Source: Promicromonospora soli
GTDB taxonomy: Bacteria; Actinomycetota; Actinomycetes; Actinomycetales; Cellulomonadaceae
Direction: 5' to 3'
Assembly (NCBI RefSeq): GCF_014653785.1
Contig: NZ_BNAS01000001.1
Location: 124,001 to 188,000, forward strand
Length of the DNA: 64,000 bases
The position numbers and the translations under genes are program-made. The notes below the pieces were generated by a model. That model was not told the origin of the DNA and made no database searches. It saw only the letters and a program-made list of their open reading frames with translations. Position 1 is the stretch's first letter. Each line of letters begins with the position of its first letter. Below are positions 15,647-29,902 of the stretch, in pieces.

Positions 15647-17117
15647 TCACGATCGCAGAGCGAGCGTGCGCGGACGCACCGGGGCGGGCAGCTCGGTGCT
15701 GCCCTGCAGGTAGGTGTCGGCCGCGGCAGCCGCGGCGCGGCCTTCCGCGATGGCCCACACGATGAGGGACTGTCCGCGGCCGGCATCGCCGGCGACGAAC
15801 ACGCCCGGCAGGCTTGCAGCGTAGTCGTCGCCGCGACCGACCAGGCCACGCTCTGTGATCTCGATACCGGTCTGCTCCTCGAGCACACCGGTCTCGGGGC
15901 CGGTGAAGCCCATGGCCACGAGCACGAGGTCCGCGGGGATCTCGCGCTCCGTACCGGGCGTGGCGGCGCGGCGGCCGCCGGGCAGGTACTGGGTCTCGGC
16001 GACCTTGAGCGCCCGCACGTTGCCCTCGGCGTCCGGCAGGAACTCCACCGTCGAGGCGAGGTACGTGCGCTCGCCGCCCTCCTCGTGCGAGGTCGAGACC
16101 TCGAACAGGATCGGGTCGGTCGGCCACGGCTGGTTCGCCGTGCGCTCGAGCGGCGGCTTCTTGCCGATCGCGAGGGTGGTGACGCTGGCGGCGCCCTGGC
16201 GCAGCGCGGTGCCGAGGCAGTCCGAGCCGGTGTCGCCGCCACCGATGATGATCACGTGCTTCCCAGCGGCCGACGGCGCACCCTCGGGCAGGATGTCCGG
16301 CGTGCCCGCCCCGACCGCGTGGTTCGCGGGCGTCAGGTAGTCCATGGCGAAGTGGATGCCCGCCAGGTCCCGGCCGGGCAGCGGCAGGTCGCGCGGCACG
16401 GTGGCACCCGTGGCGACCACGACGGCGTCGAACCGGCGACGCAGGGCGTCCCAGCTGATGTCCTCGCCGATGGTGACGCCCGCGCGGAAGCGCGTGCCCT
16501 CGGCCTCCATCTGCGCCAGACGGCGGTCGATGTGCAGCTTCTCGAGCTTGAAGTCGGGGATGCCGTAGCGCAGGAGGCCGCCGATGGCGTCGTCCCGCTC
16601 GTAGACGACGACGGTGTGGCCCGCGCGCGTCAGCTGCTGCGCCGCGGCGAGACCCGCCGGGCCGGAGCCGACGACGGCGACCGTCGAGCCCGTGAGCCGC
16701 TCCGGCACGTGCGGCGTGACCAGGCCTCGGGCGAACGCCTCGTCGATGATCGACACCTCGACGTTCTTGATGGTCACCGCGGGCTGGTTGATGCTCAGGA
16801 CGCAGGACGACTCGCACGGCGCAGGGCAGACGCGGCCGGTGAACTCCGGGAAGTTGTTCGTCGCGTGCAGGCGGTCGATCGCGTCGGCCCACTGGCCGCG
16901 CCACACCAGGTCGTTCCAGTCGGGGATCAGGTTGCCCAGCGGGCAGCCCTGGTGGCAGAACGGCACGCCGCAGTCCATGCAGCGGCCCGCCTGCTCCTTC
17001 AGGAACGGCTGGCCCTCCGCGCGGTGCGCGTGCGTGTCCTGCCAGTCCCGCAGCCGCACCTCGACGGGACGGTTCGGCGGGAGCTCCCGGTCACGGACCT
17101 TGAGAAATCCTCGGGGG

Positions 17118-17125
<8 letters not shown>
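15647..17125 (-). CDS. gltD: Glutamate synthase small subunit (NADPH)
   Basis: The beta subunit of glutamate synthase passes electrons from NADPH through FAD and Fe-S clusters to GltB. The N-terminal ferredoxin-like cysteine cluster [17 protein letters not shown] is followed by the FAD-binding motif [17 protein letters not shown] and the NADPH site [18 protein letters not shown]. The C-terminal FAD contact [19 protein letters not shown] is present. The GTG at 17125 is chosen because GGAGG lies 7 nt upstream and the resulting 492 residues match the family; it overlaps the gltB end by 8 nt, so the two are coupled. Confidence 0.97.
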
Positions 17126-21689
<4,564 letters not shown>

Positions 21690-21803
21690 GGGTCCTCACA
21701 GGCACCCGGCCGTGGCCGGGCGCAGTTCCTTGCGGTGGTCCGGGACGACGGCGGCCCGGTCGGTCAGGGGGCTCGTCGTCCGGTGGTCCCGGCGGACGCG
21801 CCC

Positions 21804-22865
21804 CTAGGTGCGCGCGGAGGTGTCCGCGTCGGACTCCTCCACTGCTGCTGTCTTCGTTTCCTTCTTTTCCGCTGGCGCGGTGTCCGCCTCGCCAGTTTCT
21901 TCAGTTCCTGGGTCGGGCTCTGGTTCGGCCCCAGCCCCGGCCGACGGATCGTCGCCCTCCGGCCGCAGCCGTACCGACTCTTCCCTGGTGGGGAACTTTC
22001 GAGCCAGCACTATCGAGACCACCAGGGCCGTGAGACCCAGGAGGATCGAGGTCCAGACGTTGAGGCGGAGCCCCAGCACCAGTTCCGCATCGTCGATGCG
22101 GAGCATCTCGATCCAGACCCGTCCGAGAGTGTAGAGCAGGACGTACGCCCAGAATACCCGCGCATGACCCAACCTGAACCGACGGTCGACAAACAGGAGA
22201 ACTCCTGCCATAGCCAGGTTCCACAGGAGCTCGTACAGGAACGTCGGGTGGAAGAGCGTGCCCTCGGGGTACGCCACACCGGTGGCCGGGTTCGACACCA
22301 GGTACCCGGCGTCGATGTGCAGGCCCCAGGGCAGCTCGGTGGGCCGCCCGTACAGCTCCTGGTTGAACCAGTTGCCGAGCCGGCCGACGGCCTGCGCCAC
22401 CAGCAGGCCGGGCGCCACTGCGTCGGCGAAGGACGAGAGCCTGACGCCCTGCCGACGGCAGCCGATCCATGCGCCGACGGCGCCGAGCGCCACGGCGCCC
22501 CAGATACCGAGACCACCCTCCCAGACGTAGAGCGCCTTGATCGGCTCGCCCCCGCCCGAGAAGTTCTCGCCGAAGTACCGGTCGGGCGAGGAGAGCACGT
22601 GATAGATCCGGCCGCCGACGATGCCGAACGGCACCGCCCAGAACGTGATCTCCAGCACGTCGTCGGGGTTGCCCCCGCGCGCCTTCCATCGCCTGGCGGT
22701 CATCCAGACGGCGATCACGATACCCACGAGGATCGCGAGCGCGTAGGCGCGCAGCGGGAAGATCCCGAGGTACCAGGTGTGCTCGGACGGGCTGGGAATC
22801 TCGGTGGCCAGAGCAGCCGGCAGCAGAGCAGGCAGGGAAGCCGGCAGTGCGGTCAGCAGCGTCAC
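21804..22865 (-). CDS. lgt: Prolipoprotein diacylglyceryl transferase
   Basis: This integral membrane enzyme adds diacylglycerol to the lipobox cysteine of prolipoproteins, the first step of lipoprotein maturation. Seven or so helices are visible, with the Lgt signature region VAQAVGRLGNWFNQELYGRPT and the conserved FGIVGGRIYHVL segment. The cytoplasmic C-terminus is extended by about 70 acidic, low-complexity residues (GAGAEPEPDPGTEETGEAD), which is common in actinobacteria. The GTG at 22865 overlaps the trpA stop (GTGA), so lgt is coupled to the trp genes. Likely clients in this window are the peptide-binding lipoprotein and the FKBP lipoprotein. Confidence 0.96.
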   Translation of the reverse strand: MTLLTALPASLPALLPAALATEIPSPSEHTWYLGIFPLRAYALAILVGIVIAVWMTARRWKARGGNPDDVLEITFWAVPFGIVGGRIYHVLSSPDRYFGENFSGGGEPIKALYVWEGGLGIWGAVALGAVGAWIGCRRQGVRLSSFADAVAPGLLVAQAVGRLGNWFNQELYGRPTELPWGLHIDAGYLVSNPATGVAYPEGTLFHPTFLYELLWNLAMAGVLLFVDRRFRLGHARVFWAYVLLYTLGRVWIEMLRIDDAELVLGLRLNVWTSILLGLTALVVSIVLARKFPTREESVRLRPEGDDPSAGAGAEPEPDPGTEETGEADTAPAEKKETKTAAVEESDADTSART

Positions 22866-23794
22866 GGGGCCTCTCCGGAGATGGTCGCGCCGGCAGGCGC
22901 GGCGTCGGATGTGTCGTCAGTTAGCGCGTTGGCGCGCGCAGACCGTACCCCGGCGGCGAGGTCCTCCGTCACCTCGGCCAGATTCGTGAGACGGGCGGCC
23001 CACTCATCGTCGGTCAGCGGGCCGTCCGACAGCAGCGGCCGCACCAGCGCCGAGCCGACGATCACGCCGTCGGCGAAGCGGCCCGTCTCGGCCGCCTGCG
23101 CGCCCGTGGAGATGCCCAGGCCCACGCAGACGTTCGCCGCGCCGGCGGCGCGCGTGTCGGCCACGAGCTGCTCGGCGCGCGAGCCAACCTCGCTCCGCTC
23201 CCCCGTCACGCCCATGAGCGACGCCGCGTAGACGAACCCGCGCGTGGCCTGGACCGTGAGCCGCAGCCGGTCCGCGGTCGAGCTCGGGGCCACGAGGAAC
23301 ACGCGGTCCAGCCCGTGCGCCTCGCTGGCGGCCAGCCAGTCGGCGCCCTCGTCCGGGACGAGGTCCGGGGTGATCAGCCCGGCCCCGCCTGCTTCGGCCA
23401 GGTCGCGCGCGAACGCGTCCGGGCCGTACTTGAGCACCAGGTTCCAGTAGGTCATGACCAGCACGGGGACGTGCGGCGCGTAGTCGGTCAGCTCCCGCAG
23501 CACGCGGAACACGTCCCGCACCCGGGCGCCCGCGTCGAGCGCAGCCTGCGCGGCGGCCTGGATCACCGGGCCGTCCAGGACGGGATCGGTGTACGGGATG
23601 CCGAGCTCGATGATGTCCGCGCCGTGGTCGACGAGCGTCTTCAGCGCCTCGATCGACCGGTCCACCGTCGGGTAGCCGACGGGCAGGTAGCCCACCAGGG
23701 CGGGCCGGTTCTCCTGCTCGCGCAGGCGGGCGATCAGGTCGCTCGTGCTCGAACCCGTCTGCGGCCCGGTGGCCGGCTCCGTCACAGCACTCAT
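22862..23794 (-). CDS. trpA: Tryptophan synthase alpha chain
   Basis: TrpA cleaves indole-3-glycerol phosphate to indole and glyceraldehyde 3-phosphate, passing indole to TrpB. The barrel shows the catalytic glutamate in [16 protein letters not shown] and the catalytic aspartate region [12 protein letters not shown], with the phosphate site [13 protein letters not shown]. The ATG at 23794 overlaps the trpB stop (ATGA), and 310 residues is a little long because of N- and C-terminal tails. It lies in the order trpC-trpB-trpA-lgt, the usual actinobacterial arrangement. Confidence 0.96.
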   Translation of the reverse strand: MSAVTEPATGPQTGSSTSDLIARLREQENRPALVGYLPVGYPTVDRSIEALKTLVDHGADIIELGIPYTDPVLDGPVIQAAAQAALDAGARVRDVFRVLRELTDYAPHVPVLVMTYWNLVLKYGPDAFARDLAEAGGAGLITPDLVPDEGADWLAASEAHGLDRVFLVAPSSTADRLRLTVQATRGFVYAASLMGVTGERSEVGSRAEQLVADTRAAGAANVCVGLGISTGAQAAETGRFADGVIVGSALVRPLLSDGPLTDDEWAARLTNLAEVTEDLAAGVRSARANALTDDTSDAAPAGATISGEAP

Positions 23795-25065
23795 CCCCGG
23801 CCCTCCTGCCGTTCGAGCTCTTCCGACGCGACGCCTTGGTCGAGCAGGCCGAACCACCTGGCCGCCGTGGCCACGTCCTTGTCACCGCGACCGGAGAGGT
23901 TCACGAGGATCAGGAGCGGCTCGCCGTCGGGGCCGGTGCGCCCCTGGGCCGCCGCCGCCTTGCCGACGCGCATCGCGCCCGCGAGGGCGTGGGCCGACTC
24001 GATGGCCGGGATGATGCCCTCCGTGCGGCACAGGAGGCGGAACGCCTCCATGGCCTCGTCGTCGGTCACCGGCTCGTAGGTGGCGCGGCCCAGGTCGTGC
24101 AGCCAGGCGTGTGCCGGGCCGACGCTCGGGTAGTCCAGGCCCGCCGACACGGAGTGGCTGGGCAGGGTCTGGCCGTCGTCGTCCTGCAGCAGGTAGGAGC
24201 GGGCGCCGTGCAGCACGCCCAGCGCGCCGCCGCTGAACCGGGCGGCGTGCCGGCCCGACTCGATACCCTCGCCGCCGGCCTCGAAGCCGCACAGGTCGAC
24301 GTCCTTGTCGTCGAGGAACGCGTTGAAGATGCCGAGCGCGTTGGACCCGCCGCCCACGCACGCCGCGACGACGTCGGGCAGGCGGCCCGCGCGCTCCAGG
24401 ATCTGCTCGCGCGCCTCCTCGCCGATGATGCGGTGGAACTGGCGCACCATCTCGGGGAACGGGTGCGGGCCCGTGACGGTGCCCAGCAGGTAGTGCGTGG
24501 TCTCGACGTTGGCCACCCAGTCGCGCAGGGCCTCGTTGATCGCGTCCTTGAGGGTGCGCGACCCGATCTTCACCGGCACCACCTCAGCGCCGAGCAGGCG
24601 CATCCGCGCCACGTTCAGTGCCTGCCGCCGGGTGTCCTCCTCGCCCATGTAGACCACGCACTCGAGGTCCATCAGGGCGGCCGCGGTGGCGGTGGCGACG
24701 CCGTGCTGGCCCGCTCCCGTCTCCGCGATGAGGCGCTTCTTGCCCATGCGCTTGACCAGCAGGGCCTGCCCCAGCACGTTGTTGATCTTGTGCGAGCCGG
24801 TGTGGTTGAGGTCCTCACGCTTGAGGAACACGCGCGCGTCGCCAGCGTGCGCGGCGAACCGCGGCACCTCGGTCAGCGGGCTCGGCCGGCCCGTGTACTC
24901 CCGGTGCAGGCGCTGCAGCTCGGCCGCGAACTCGGGGTCTTCGGCCGCCTTGCGGAACTCGGTGTCGAGCTCATCGAGGGCCGAGATGAGTGCCTCGGGC
25001 ACGAACCGCCCGCCGTACTGGCCGAAGTACGGGCCGGAGACGTCGGAAAGCTTCACGTCGGTCAC
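23791..25065 (-). CDS. trpB: Tryptophan synthase beta chain
   Basis: This PLP enzyme joins indole and serine to give tryptophan. The PLP lysine is in [14 protein letters not shown], the phosphate-binding loop is [13 protein letters not shown], and the glutamate of the active site lies in [12 protein letters not shown]. About 424 residues, slightly longer than average. Two nearby GTG codons are possible starts (25065 and 25056); 25065 is used because AAGGGA is 8 nt upstream. It is 11 nt from trpC and overlaps trpA, so the three are one unit. Confidence 0.96.
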   Translation of the reverse strand: MTDVKLSDVSGPYFGQYGGRFVPEALISALDELDTEFRKAAEDPEFAAELQRLHREYTGRPSPLTEVPRFAAHAGDARVFLKREDLNHTGSHKINNVLGQALLVKRMGKKRLIAETGAGQHGVATATAAALMDLECVVYMGEEDTRRQALNVARMRLLGAEVVPVKIGSRTLKDAINEALRDWVANVETTHYLLGTVTGPHPFPEMVRQFHRIIGEEAREQILERAGRLPDVVAACVGGGSNALGIFNAFLDDKDVDLCGFEAGGEGIESGRHAARFSGGALGVLHGARSYLLQDDDGQTLPSHSVSAGLDYPSVGPAHAWLHDLGRATYEPVTDDEAMEAFRLLCRTEGIIPAIESAHALAGAMRVGKAAAAQGRTGPDGEPLLILVNLSGRGDKDVATAARWFGLLDQGVASEELERQEGRG

Positions 25066-25076
25066 CTCGAATCCCT

Positions 25077-25892
25077 TCAAGCCGGACGGACGGACCGCAG
25101 CGACGGGTGCGAACCCGCGGCGACGAGGTCGGCCACCGAGGCGCGCGGGGCGCCGTCGGTCACGAGCGCCTCGCCCACCAGGACGCCGTCGGCGCCGGCG
25201 CGAGCCATCTCCATCACGTCGTGCGGGCCCCGGATGCCGGACTCCGCGATCTTGATCACGTCGTCCGGGATGTACTCGGCGAGGCTCCGGAACAGGCCGC
25301 GGTCCAGCTCGAGCGTCTTCAGGTTGCGGGCGTTGACGCCCACGACCCGCGCGCCGGCGTCGACGGCCCGGCGGACCTCTTCCAGGTTGTGCGCCTCGAC
25401 GAGCGCGGTCATGCCGAGCGAGTGCACGCGCTCCACGAGGGACTCGAGCACGGTCTGCTCCAGGGCGGCCACGATGACCAGCACCAGGTCGGCCCCGTGC
25501 GCCCGCGCCTCCCACACCTGGTACGGCGTCACGATGAAGTCCTTGCGCAGCACGGGGACGTCCACCCTGCCGCGCACCGCGTCCAGGTCCGCCAGCGAGC
25601 CGTTGAACCGGCGCTGCTCGGTGAGCACCGAGATCGCGGAGGCTCCGCCGGTCTCGTACTCGACCGCGAGCGCCGCCGGGTCGTCGATCGAGGCGAGCGA
25701 CCCCTTGCTGGGGCTCGAGCGCTTCACCTCGGCGATCACCGATACGGCGTCCGCCTGCTTCAGGCGACCGAGGCACTCGAGGGCCCCGGGCACCGCGGTG
25801 GCGCGCTCCTTGAGCGCGTCGAGAGGCACACGTGCCTCACGCTCCGCGAGGTCCTCACGAACCCCCGCGACGATGTCCTCCAGGACCGACAT
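25077..25892 (-). CDS. trpC: Indole-3-glycerol phosphate synthase
   Basis: TrpC closes the indole ring from carboxyphenylaminodeoxyribulose phosphate. The 271-residue barrel shows the family motif [15 protein letters not shown] (catalytic Glu and Lys), [20 protein letters not shown] with the second lysine, and [10 protein letters not shown]. The ATG at 25892 is supported by GGGGAGG 9 nt upstream. The 206-nt gap before it (25893-26098) carries a 2 x 10-bp tandem repeat but no recognisable leader peptide with tryptophan codons, so any separate promoter here is not obvious. Confidence 0.96.
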   Translation of the reverse strand: MSVLEDIVAGVREDLAEREARVPLDALKERATAVPGALECLGRLKQADAVSVIAEVKRSSPSKGSLASIDDPAALAVEYETGGASAISVLTEQRRFNGSLADLDAVRGRVDVPVLRKDFIVTPYQVWEARAHGADLVLVIVAALEQTVLESLVERVHSLGMTALVEAHNLEEVRRAVDAGARVVGVNARNLKTLELDRGLFRSLAEYIPDDVIKIAESGIRGPHDVMEMARAGADGVLVGEALVTDGAPRASVADLVAAGSHPSLRSVRPA

Positions 25893-25927
25893 GTAATGAG
25901 CCTCCCCGTGCCTTTGCTCTGCCCTCG

Positions 25928-25947
25928 TCATGCGGCCTCATGCGGCC
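25928..25947. repeat. Two-copy 10-bp tandem repeat upstream of trpC
   Basis: The decamer tcatgcggcc occurs twice in tandem, 36 bp upstream of the trpC start. It is the only notable structure in the 206-nt gap before trpC apart from a short gtggtc/gaccac inverted repeat. Function unknown. Confidence 0.6.
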
Positions 25948-26098
25948 TGACTACGCCTCGTACGCCTGCTGGGGCCGTTCGCCCCATGGCCATCGTAGGC
26001 GGACCGACGGTGTGGTCCTGACCACTCCCGGACCGTGAGACGACGTCTCGTCAGATACCGGCCGGGAGTCGAACGGGCGCTCCCCGGGGATCACCTGA

Positions 26099-26533
26099 TC
26101 AGATCCACGGCGTCAGATAGGGCTGCAGCGCGGGGACGTTTCGCGCTACGAAAAACGCGATGGCAACCCCGAGCGTTACCCACCCGGCCGTGCTCGACAG
26201 GCCGCGGAAGGGCCGGCCCCGCACGGCCGCCAGGAGCCAGGTCAGCCAGAGGACCACGACTACGGGCGCGGCGACGGTCCACAGCGCGTTGGCGGACCAG
26301 GCGCCGGCGAGGTCGAGGTGGGCCAGGTCGTGCGTCGCGCGCAGCCCCCCGCACAGCGGGCAGGCCAGGCCGGTCAGCTCCAGCAGCGGGCAGAACCCGT
26401 AGGAGCCGGGTGTGTGCGGGTCCCTCAGCGCCACCAGCAGCGTGGCCGCCCCGACGGCCGCGCCCGCCAGCAGCGGCGCGCGCAGCGCGGGCGCCACGGC
26501 GGTCGGGGCGGCCACCTCAGGAACCGGACCCAC
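26099..26533 (-). CDS. DUF2752 membrane protein
   Basis: A 144-residue small membrane protein with three hydrophobic segments. The DUF2752 hallmark is clear: FCPLLELTGLACPLCGGLRATHDLAHLD, given here only as its key parts CPLLELTGLACPLCGG and RATHDLAHLD, in which the cysteines could bind metal or form a disulphide. The GTG at 26533 overlaps the end of the upstream 51-residue gene by 17 nt; GTG 26515 is an alternative. It lies between trpE and trpC like other small membrane genes in actinobacterial trp operons. Function is unknown. Confidence 0.82.
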   Translation of the reverse strand: MGPVPEVAAPTAVAPALRAPLLAGAAVGAATLLVALRDPHTPGSYGFCPLLELTGLACPLCGGLRATHDLAHLDLAGAWSANALWTVAAPVVVVLWLTWLLAAVRGRPFRGLSSTAGWVTLGVAIAFFVARNVPALQPYLTPWI

Positions 26534-26672
26534 CCGCCAGGAGACGGACGATGACGAGGACGGCCACGAGCGCCAGGATCACCAGCGAGGCCCGGCCCAG
26601 CACGAGTGACCAGACCCCAAGGCTGTTCCGGGGGTACGTGGCCGGCTGCGCGGGCATCGCCAGGGCGGTCAT
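26517..26672 (-). CDS. Small single-helix membrane protein in the trp operon
   Basis: A 51-residue product, MTALAMPAQPATYPRNSLGV then a membrane helix (about 30-48, LVILALVAVLVIVRLLAG) and a short GSGS tail. The ATG overlaps the stop of the HGxxPAAW gene by ATGA, and its end overlaps the DUF2752 gene, which is strong context that it is translated. No family is recognised; it is easily missed by gene finders because of its size. Confidence 0.65.
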   Translation of the reverse strand: MTALAMPAQPATYPRNSLGVWSLVLGRASLVILALVAVLVIVRLLAGGSGS

Positions 26673-26941
26673 CGCGCCGACGTCCGCTGGACTTCCTTCT
26701 GGCCGAGGCCCATGTTGCGCAGCACCAGGCCAACGATCAGCGAGGCGCCGATCACGACGAAGCCGAGCAGGAACAGGACCAGCCAGGCCGACGACGACTG
26801 CGCGATCAGGACACCCCACGCGGCGAGCAGCGCACCCAGCGTGATGCCGGACATCGTCACCCACGCGGCGACCGTGTGGCCGTGGTTGTGCGGCGGGACG
26901 CCCGGCGGAAGGTAGGCGATCTCGGGCTTGTTCTCGGTCAT
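26669..26941 (-). CDS. HGxxPAAW-type small membrane protein (DUF6704)
   Basis: A 90-residue protein with a short polar N-terminus (MTENKPEIAYLPPGVPPHNH) and two membrane helices (about 33-50 and 56-77). The segment HGHTVAAWVTM corresponds to the HG-x-x-P-A-A-W motif, although the proline is replaced by valine here. The family is known from actinobacterial trp operons. It starts with ATG at 26941 and overlaps the next small gene by 4 nt. Role unknown; a part in tryptophan transport is only a guess from location. Confidence 0.8.
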   Translation of the reverse strand: MTENKPEIAYLPPGVPPHNHGHTVAAWVTMSGITLGALLAAWGVLIAQSSSAWLVLFLLGFVVIGASLIVGLVLRNMGLGQKEVQRTSAR

Positions 26942-27002
26942 CGCAGGTTGGTGCCTCTCGTGTCGTGCGGTACGCGCCCAGCCTAACCCGCTTCGGGTCA
27001 GG

Positions 27003-27662
27003 TCAGCGGCCCGTGGGGTCGTCGCCGCGGGACAGCGCGTCCCAGGCGTCGTGGGGGTCGATCTCGTCGTCGTCCCCGTTGTCGGAGCTGTTGTCGGAGC
27101 CGTCGTCGGGACCAGCGGCGGACCCCCCGGCGGCAGCGGCGGACGCGCCGCCCGCGGTCGCCGCGCCGGGCGCCCCGGCCTGGTCCGCGCGCTCGTGCCG
27201 GCCCGACGTCGCCGTCCAGCCCCGGGCCGCGAAAACGCCCCAGACCGCGACGACCACGGCGAGCACACCCGTGGCGACGGCTGCCCACGGCCACGCGGTC
27301 AGCGCGACGGGCGAGGTCAGGTCGGTGACGCCGCTCGAGGCGGAGGCGGCGGCGGTAGCGGCCGGCACGGGGTCGCCGACGACGACGAGCGTGCTCACCA
27401 CCACCAGCACGCCGGCCGCCGCCGCGATCACGAGCGCCACGTACCGGGCCACGCGGCCGGTGAGCGCACACGCGATCCCGGCCGCCAGGAGCACGAGGGC
27501 CCCGGCCCCGACGCCGGGCGCGGCCGAGGTGCCCGAGGCGGCGACCGCCACCTCGGGCTCCAGCGCGGTGGCCACCGTGGTGGTCACCCACGTGGGCGAG
27601 CCCGTGCCGAACGTCAGCGCGCCGAGCACGAGCAGCGCGAGGACCGTGCGGGTACGGGTCAC
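27003..27662 (-). CDS. Trp-region conserved membrane protein (TIGR02234 family)
   Basis: A 219-residue protein with four predicted helices (about 8-25, 53-68, 73-95 and 123-145) and a hydrophilic, Ser/Gly/Asp-rich C-terminal tail (NSSDNGDDDEIDPHDAWDAL). It matches the trp-region membrane protein family that sits between trpE and trpC in actinobacteria (Rv1610 in M. tuberculosis). The GTG at 27662 overlaps the trpE stop (GTGA), so expression is coupled to anthranilate synthase. Biochemical function is not known. Confidence 0.88.
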   Translation of the reverse strand: MTRTRTVLALLVLGALTFGTGSPTWVTTTVATALEPEVAVAASGTSAAPGVGAGALVLLAAGIACALTGRVARYVALVIAAAAGVLVVVSTLVVVGDPVPAATAAASASSGVTDLTSPVALTAWPWAAVATGVLAVVVAVWGVFAARGWTATSGRHERADQAGAPGAATAGGASAAAAGGSAAGPDDGSDNSSDNGDDDEIDPHDAWDALSRGDDPTGR

Positions 27663-29266
27663 TCGCCGCCCCCCGCCGTCCGCAGCGGCGCGAGGCGTGA
27701 CGCGAGCTGGATGGCGCGCACCGCCGCCGCGGCCTTGTTCCGCGACTCCGCGTACTCCAGGGCGGGCACCGAGTCGGCCACGATGCCCCCGCCCGCTTGG
27801 ACGCTGGCGCGGCCGTTCGCGATGTACGCGGTGCGGATGGCGATGGCCATGTCCATGTTCCCGCCGAAGTCGAAGTACCCGCAGACCCCGCCGTAGATGC
27901 CGCGGGAGGCCGGCTCCAGCTCGTCGATCAGAGCGATCGCCCGGGGCTTGGGAGCGCCCGAGAGGGTGCCTGCCGGGAACGTCGCCTTCAGGGCGTCCAC
28001 GGCGCTGTAGCCCGCGCGAAGGCGGCCCACAACGGTGGAGCAGATGTGCATGATGTGGCTGAACCGGCGCACGGTCATGAACTCGACCACCTCGACGCTG
28101 GTGGGCGCGCACACCTTCACCATGTCGTTGCGGGACAGGTCGACGAGCATGACGTGCTCGGCCCGCTCCTTGGGGTCGGCCAGGAGCTCCTCGCCGAGCT
28201 CCGCGTCCTCCTCCGGGTGCGCGCCACGTGGCCGGGACCCGGCGATCGGGTAGGTCGTGACGTGGCCGTCGTCGACCTTCACCAGGGTCTCCGGGCTGGA
28301 CCCCACCACTGCGAACTCCTCGCCGGTCGGCTTGGCCAGGTGGAAGTAGTACATGTACGGGCTCGGGTTCACCGTGCGCAGGGCACGGTAGACGTCCAGC
28401 GGGTCTGCCGGGCAGTCCAGGTCCAGGCGCTGGGACACCACCACCTGGAACACCTCGCCGTCGCGGATCGCCTCCTTGCCGGCGAGCACCGCGTTCTCGA
28501 ACTCCTCCCGGGTGGACCGGAACTCGAGCTGCGGCTCGGGCGCGTCCTCGACGACGACGGACGCGACGCGCGGCCCGGCGTCGGCGAGCTGCGCCTCCAT
28601 GGCATCGAGCCGGGCCACGGCGTCGGCGAAGGCCTCGTCGACGCGCTCGTTCGTGGCGTCCGCGTTGATCGCGTTCGCGACGAGCCACACGGAGCCCTCC
28701 CGGTGGTCCACCACGGCGAGGTCGGTCGCGAGGCAGAGGGCGAGCTCGGGCGCGCCCGTCTCGTCGGGGGCGTTCGCGGGGAGCGTGGGCTCCCAGTGCC
28801 GCACGATGTCCCAGCCGAGCACCCCGGCCAGGCCACCGGTCAGCGGCGGCAGGTTCGCCACGCCGGGCGCGTGGAGCGCGGCAAGGGCAGCCTCGACGAC
28901 GTCGACGACGTCGCCCTCCGTCGGGACGCCGACCGGCACGTCACCGGTCCAGACGGCCTGGCCCGCGTCGCTGGTCAGCGTCGCGCGGGACGCGACGCCG
29001 ACGAACGACCAGCGGGCCCAGACGCCGTCCGACTCCGCGGACTCCAGGATGAACGTGCCGGGCTTGCCCTGCGCCAGGGTCCGGTAGAGGCCGACGGGCG
29101 TGGCGTCGTCGGCGAGCAGGCGGCGGACCACGGGGATCACCCGGCGGTCGGCGGCCATGTCCCGGAACTCCCCGAGGCTCGGCCAGGTGCGACCCCAGGG
29201 CAGGTCGGCGGGTGCTGTCGCCGTGCGGGCCTCATGGGTGTCGAGCTGGCTGTCGAGCTGGGTCAC
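27659..29266 (-). CDS. trpE: Anthranilate synthase component I
   Basis: TrpE (535 residues) converts chorismate to anthranilate. The chorismate-binding domain shows [20 protein letters not shown], the conserved [27 protein letters not shown] and [13 protein letters not shown] segments, and the terminal [14 protein letters not shown]. The glutaminase partner trpG is not in the window. The GTG at 29266 has GAGGAG 5-8 nt upstream, overlapping the hisI end by 4 nt. Feedback control by tryptophan through the N-terminal domain is usual; no leader attenuator is visible because the gene is coupled to hisI. Confidence 0.96.
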   Translation of the reverse strand: MTQLDSQLDTHEARTATAPADLPWGRTWPSLGEFRDMAADRRVIPVVRRLLADDATPVGLYRTLAQGKPGTFILESAESDGVWARWSFVGVASRATLTSDAGQAVWTGDVPVGVPTEGDVVDVVEAALAALHAPGVANLPPLTGGLAGVLGWDIVRHWEPTLPANAPDETGAPELALCLATDLAVVDHREGSVWLVANAINADATNERVDEAFADAVARLDAMEAQLADAGPRVASVVVEDAPEPQLEFRSTREEFENAVLAGKEAIRDGEVFQVVVSQRLDLDCPADPLDVYRALRTVNPSPYMYYFHLAKPTGEEFAVVGSSPETLVKVDDGHVTTYPIAGSRPRGAHPEEDAELGEELLADPKERAEHVMLVDLSRNDMVKVCAPTSVEVVEFMTVRRFSHIMHICSTVVGRLRAGYSAVDALKATFPAGTLSGAPKPRAIALIDELEPASRGIYGGVCGYFDFGGNMDMAIAIRTAYIANGRASVQAGGGIVADSVPALEYAESRNKAAAAVRAIQLASRLAPLRTAGGGE

Positions 29267-29721
29267 CGGTTCTCCTCGTTCCTCTGGTTGCCGTTCTGCT
29301 CAGTGCGGTCGTGCTCGTTGCTGTCGTGCTCGTCGCCGTCGTGCTCGTTGCTGTGCTGGCCGCGTTCTCCGACCACCGCGCCCAGGTCGCCCCCGGCCTC
29401 GAAGCACGTGCGAGTGCCGGTGTGGCACGCGGCGCCGACCTGGTCCACCTGGACCAGCAGGGCGTCGCCGTCGCAGTCGATGCTCGCGGCCTTGACGTAC
29501 TGGGCGTGCCCCGACGTGTCGCCCTTGCGCCAGTACTCCTTGCGGCTGCGGGACCAGAAGGTCACGCGCCCCTCGGTGAGCGTGCGGCGCAGGGCCTCGT
29601 CGTCCATCCAGCCGATCATGAGCACCTCGCCCGTGTCGTGCTGCTGCACGACGGCGGCCACCAGGCCGGCGTCGTCCCGCTTGAGGCGGGCGGAGATCGT
29701 GGGATCGAGAACTTCGGGCAC
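29263..29721 (-). CDS. hisI: Phosphoribosyl-AMP cyclohydrolase
   Basis: HisI opens the ring of phosphoribosyl-AMP in histidine biosynthesis. The catalytic core shows [34 protein letters not shown] and the zinc-binding cysteines in [20 protein letters not shown] followed by HTGTRTCF. The GTG at 29721 with AGGA 7 nt upstream gives the correct N-terminus ([20 protein letters not shown]). The protein is 152 residues because of a 30-residue hydrophilic tail of EHD-type repeats coded by a 15-bp tandem repeat. It heads the hisI-trpE unit. Confidence 0.95.
   Translation of the reverse strand: MPEVLDPTISARLKRDDAGLVAAVVQQHDTGEVLMIGWMDDEALRRTLTEGRVTFWSRSRKEYWRKGDTSGHAQYVKAASIDCDGDALLVQVDQVGAACHTGTRTCFEAGGDLGAVVGERGQHSNEHDGDEHDSNEHDRTEQNGNQRNEENR
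29308..29352 (-). repeat. 15-bp tandem repeat in the hisI tail
   Basis: Three copies of gtcgtgctcgttgct (the middle one with two changes) encode the EHDxxEHDxxEHD tail of HisI beyond the conserved enzyme. Copy number may vary between strains. Confidence 0.8.
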
Positions 29722-29785
29722 CTGAGAATCCTGCCACGTCGAGGGCCGCCAGCGGTGTGATGTCCGCCGCCGGAGCATGTCCGAT

Positions 29786-29804
29786 GCGAGATCGAAGGTC
29801 TCGC
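29786..29804 (-). terminator. Weak hairpin after the ABC exporter operon
   Basis: A 6-bp stem (gcgaga/tctcgc) with a 7-nt loop lies between the exporter stop at 29903 and the hisI start, with a further GAT/ATC pairing outside one mismatch. No T-run follows. The rest of 29722-29902 contains no gene. Confidence 0.35.
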
Positions 29805-29902
29805 GCCATCGAGCGCCGAACGCCGGTGCCGGACGCGCACCCTTCGGTTCGGCACCCCTGGTGGACGTTCAACCTGCGGTTCGGCGCGCCGTTCGCGTCC
29901 GC

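Noticed and set aside
21690-21803. Riboswitch in the gltB leader
   Set aside because: Only one small GC hairpin (21715-21730) was found; no known riboswitch core could be recognised.
25893-26098. Tryptophan leader attenuator before trpC
   Set aside because: No short frame with consecutive tryptophan codons on the minus strand and only weak inverted repeats.
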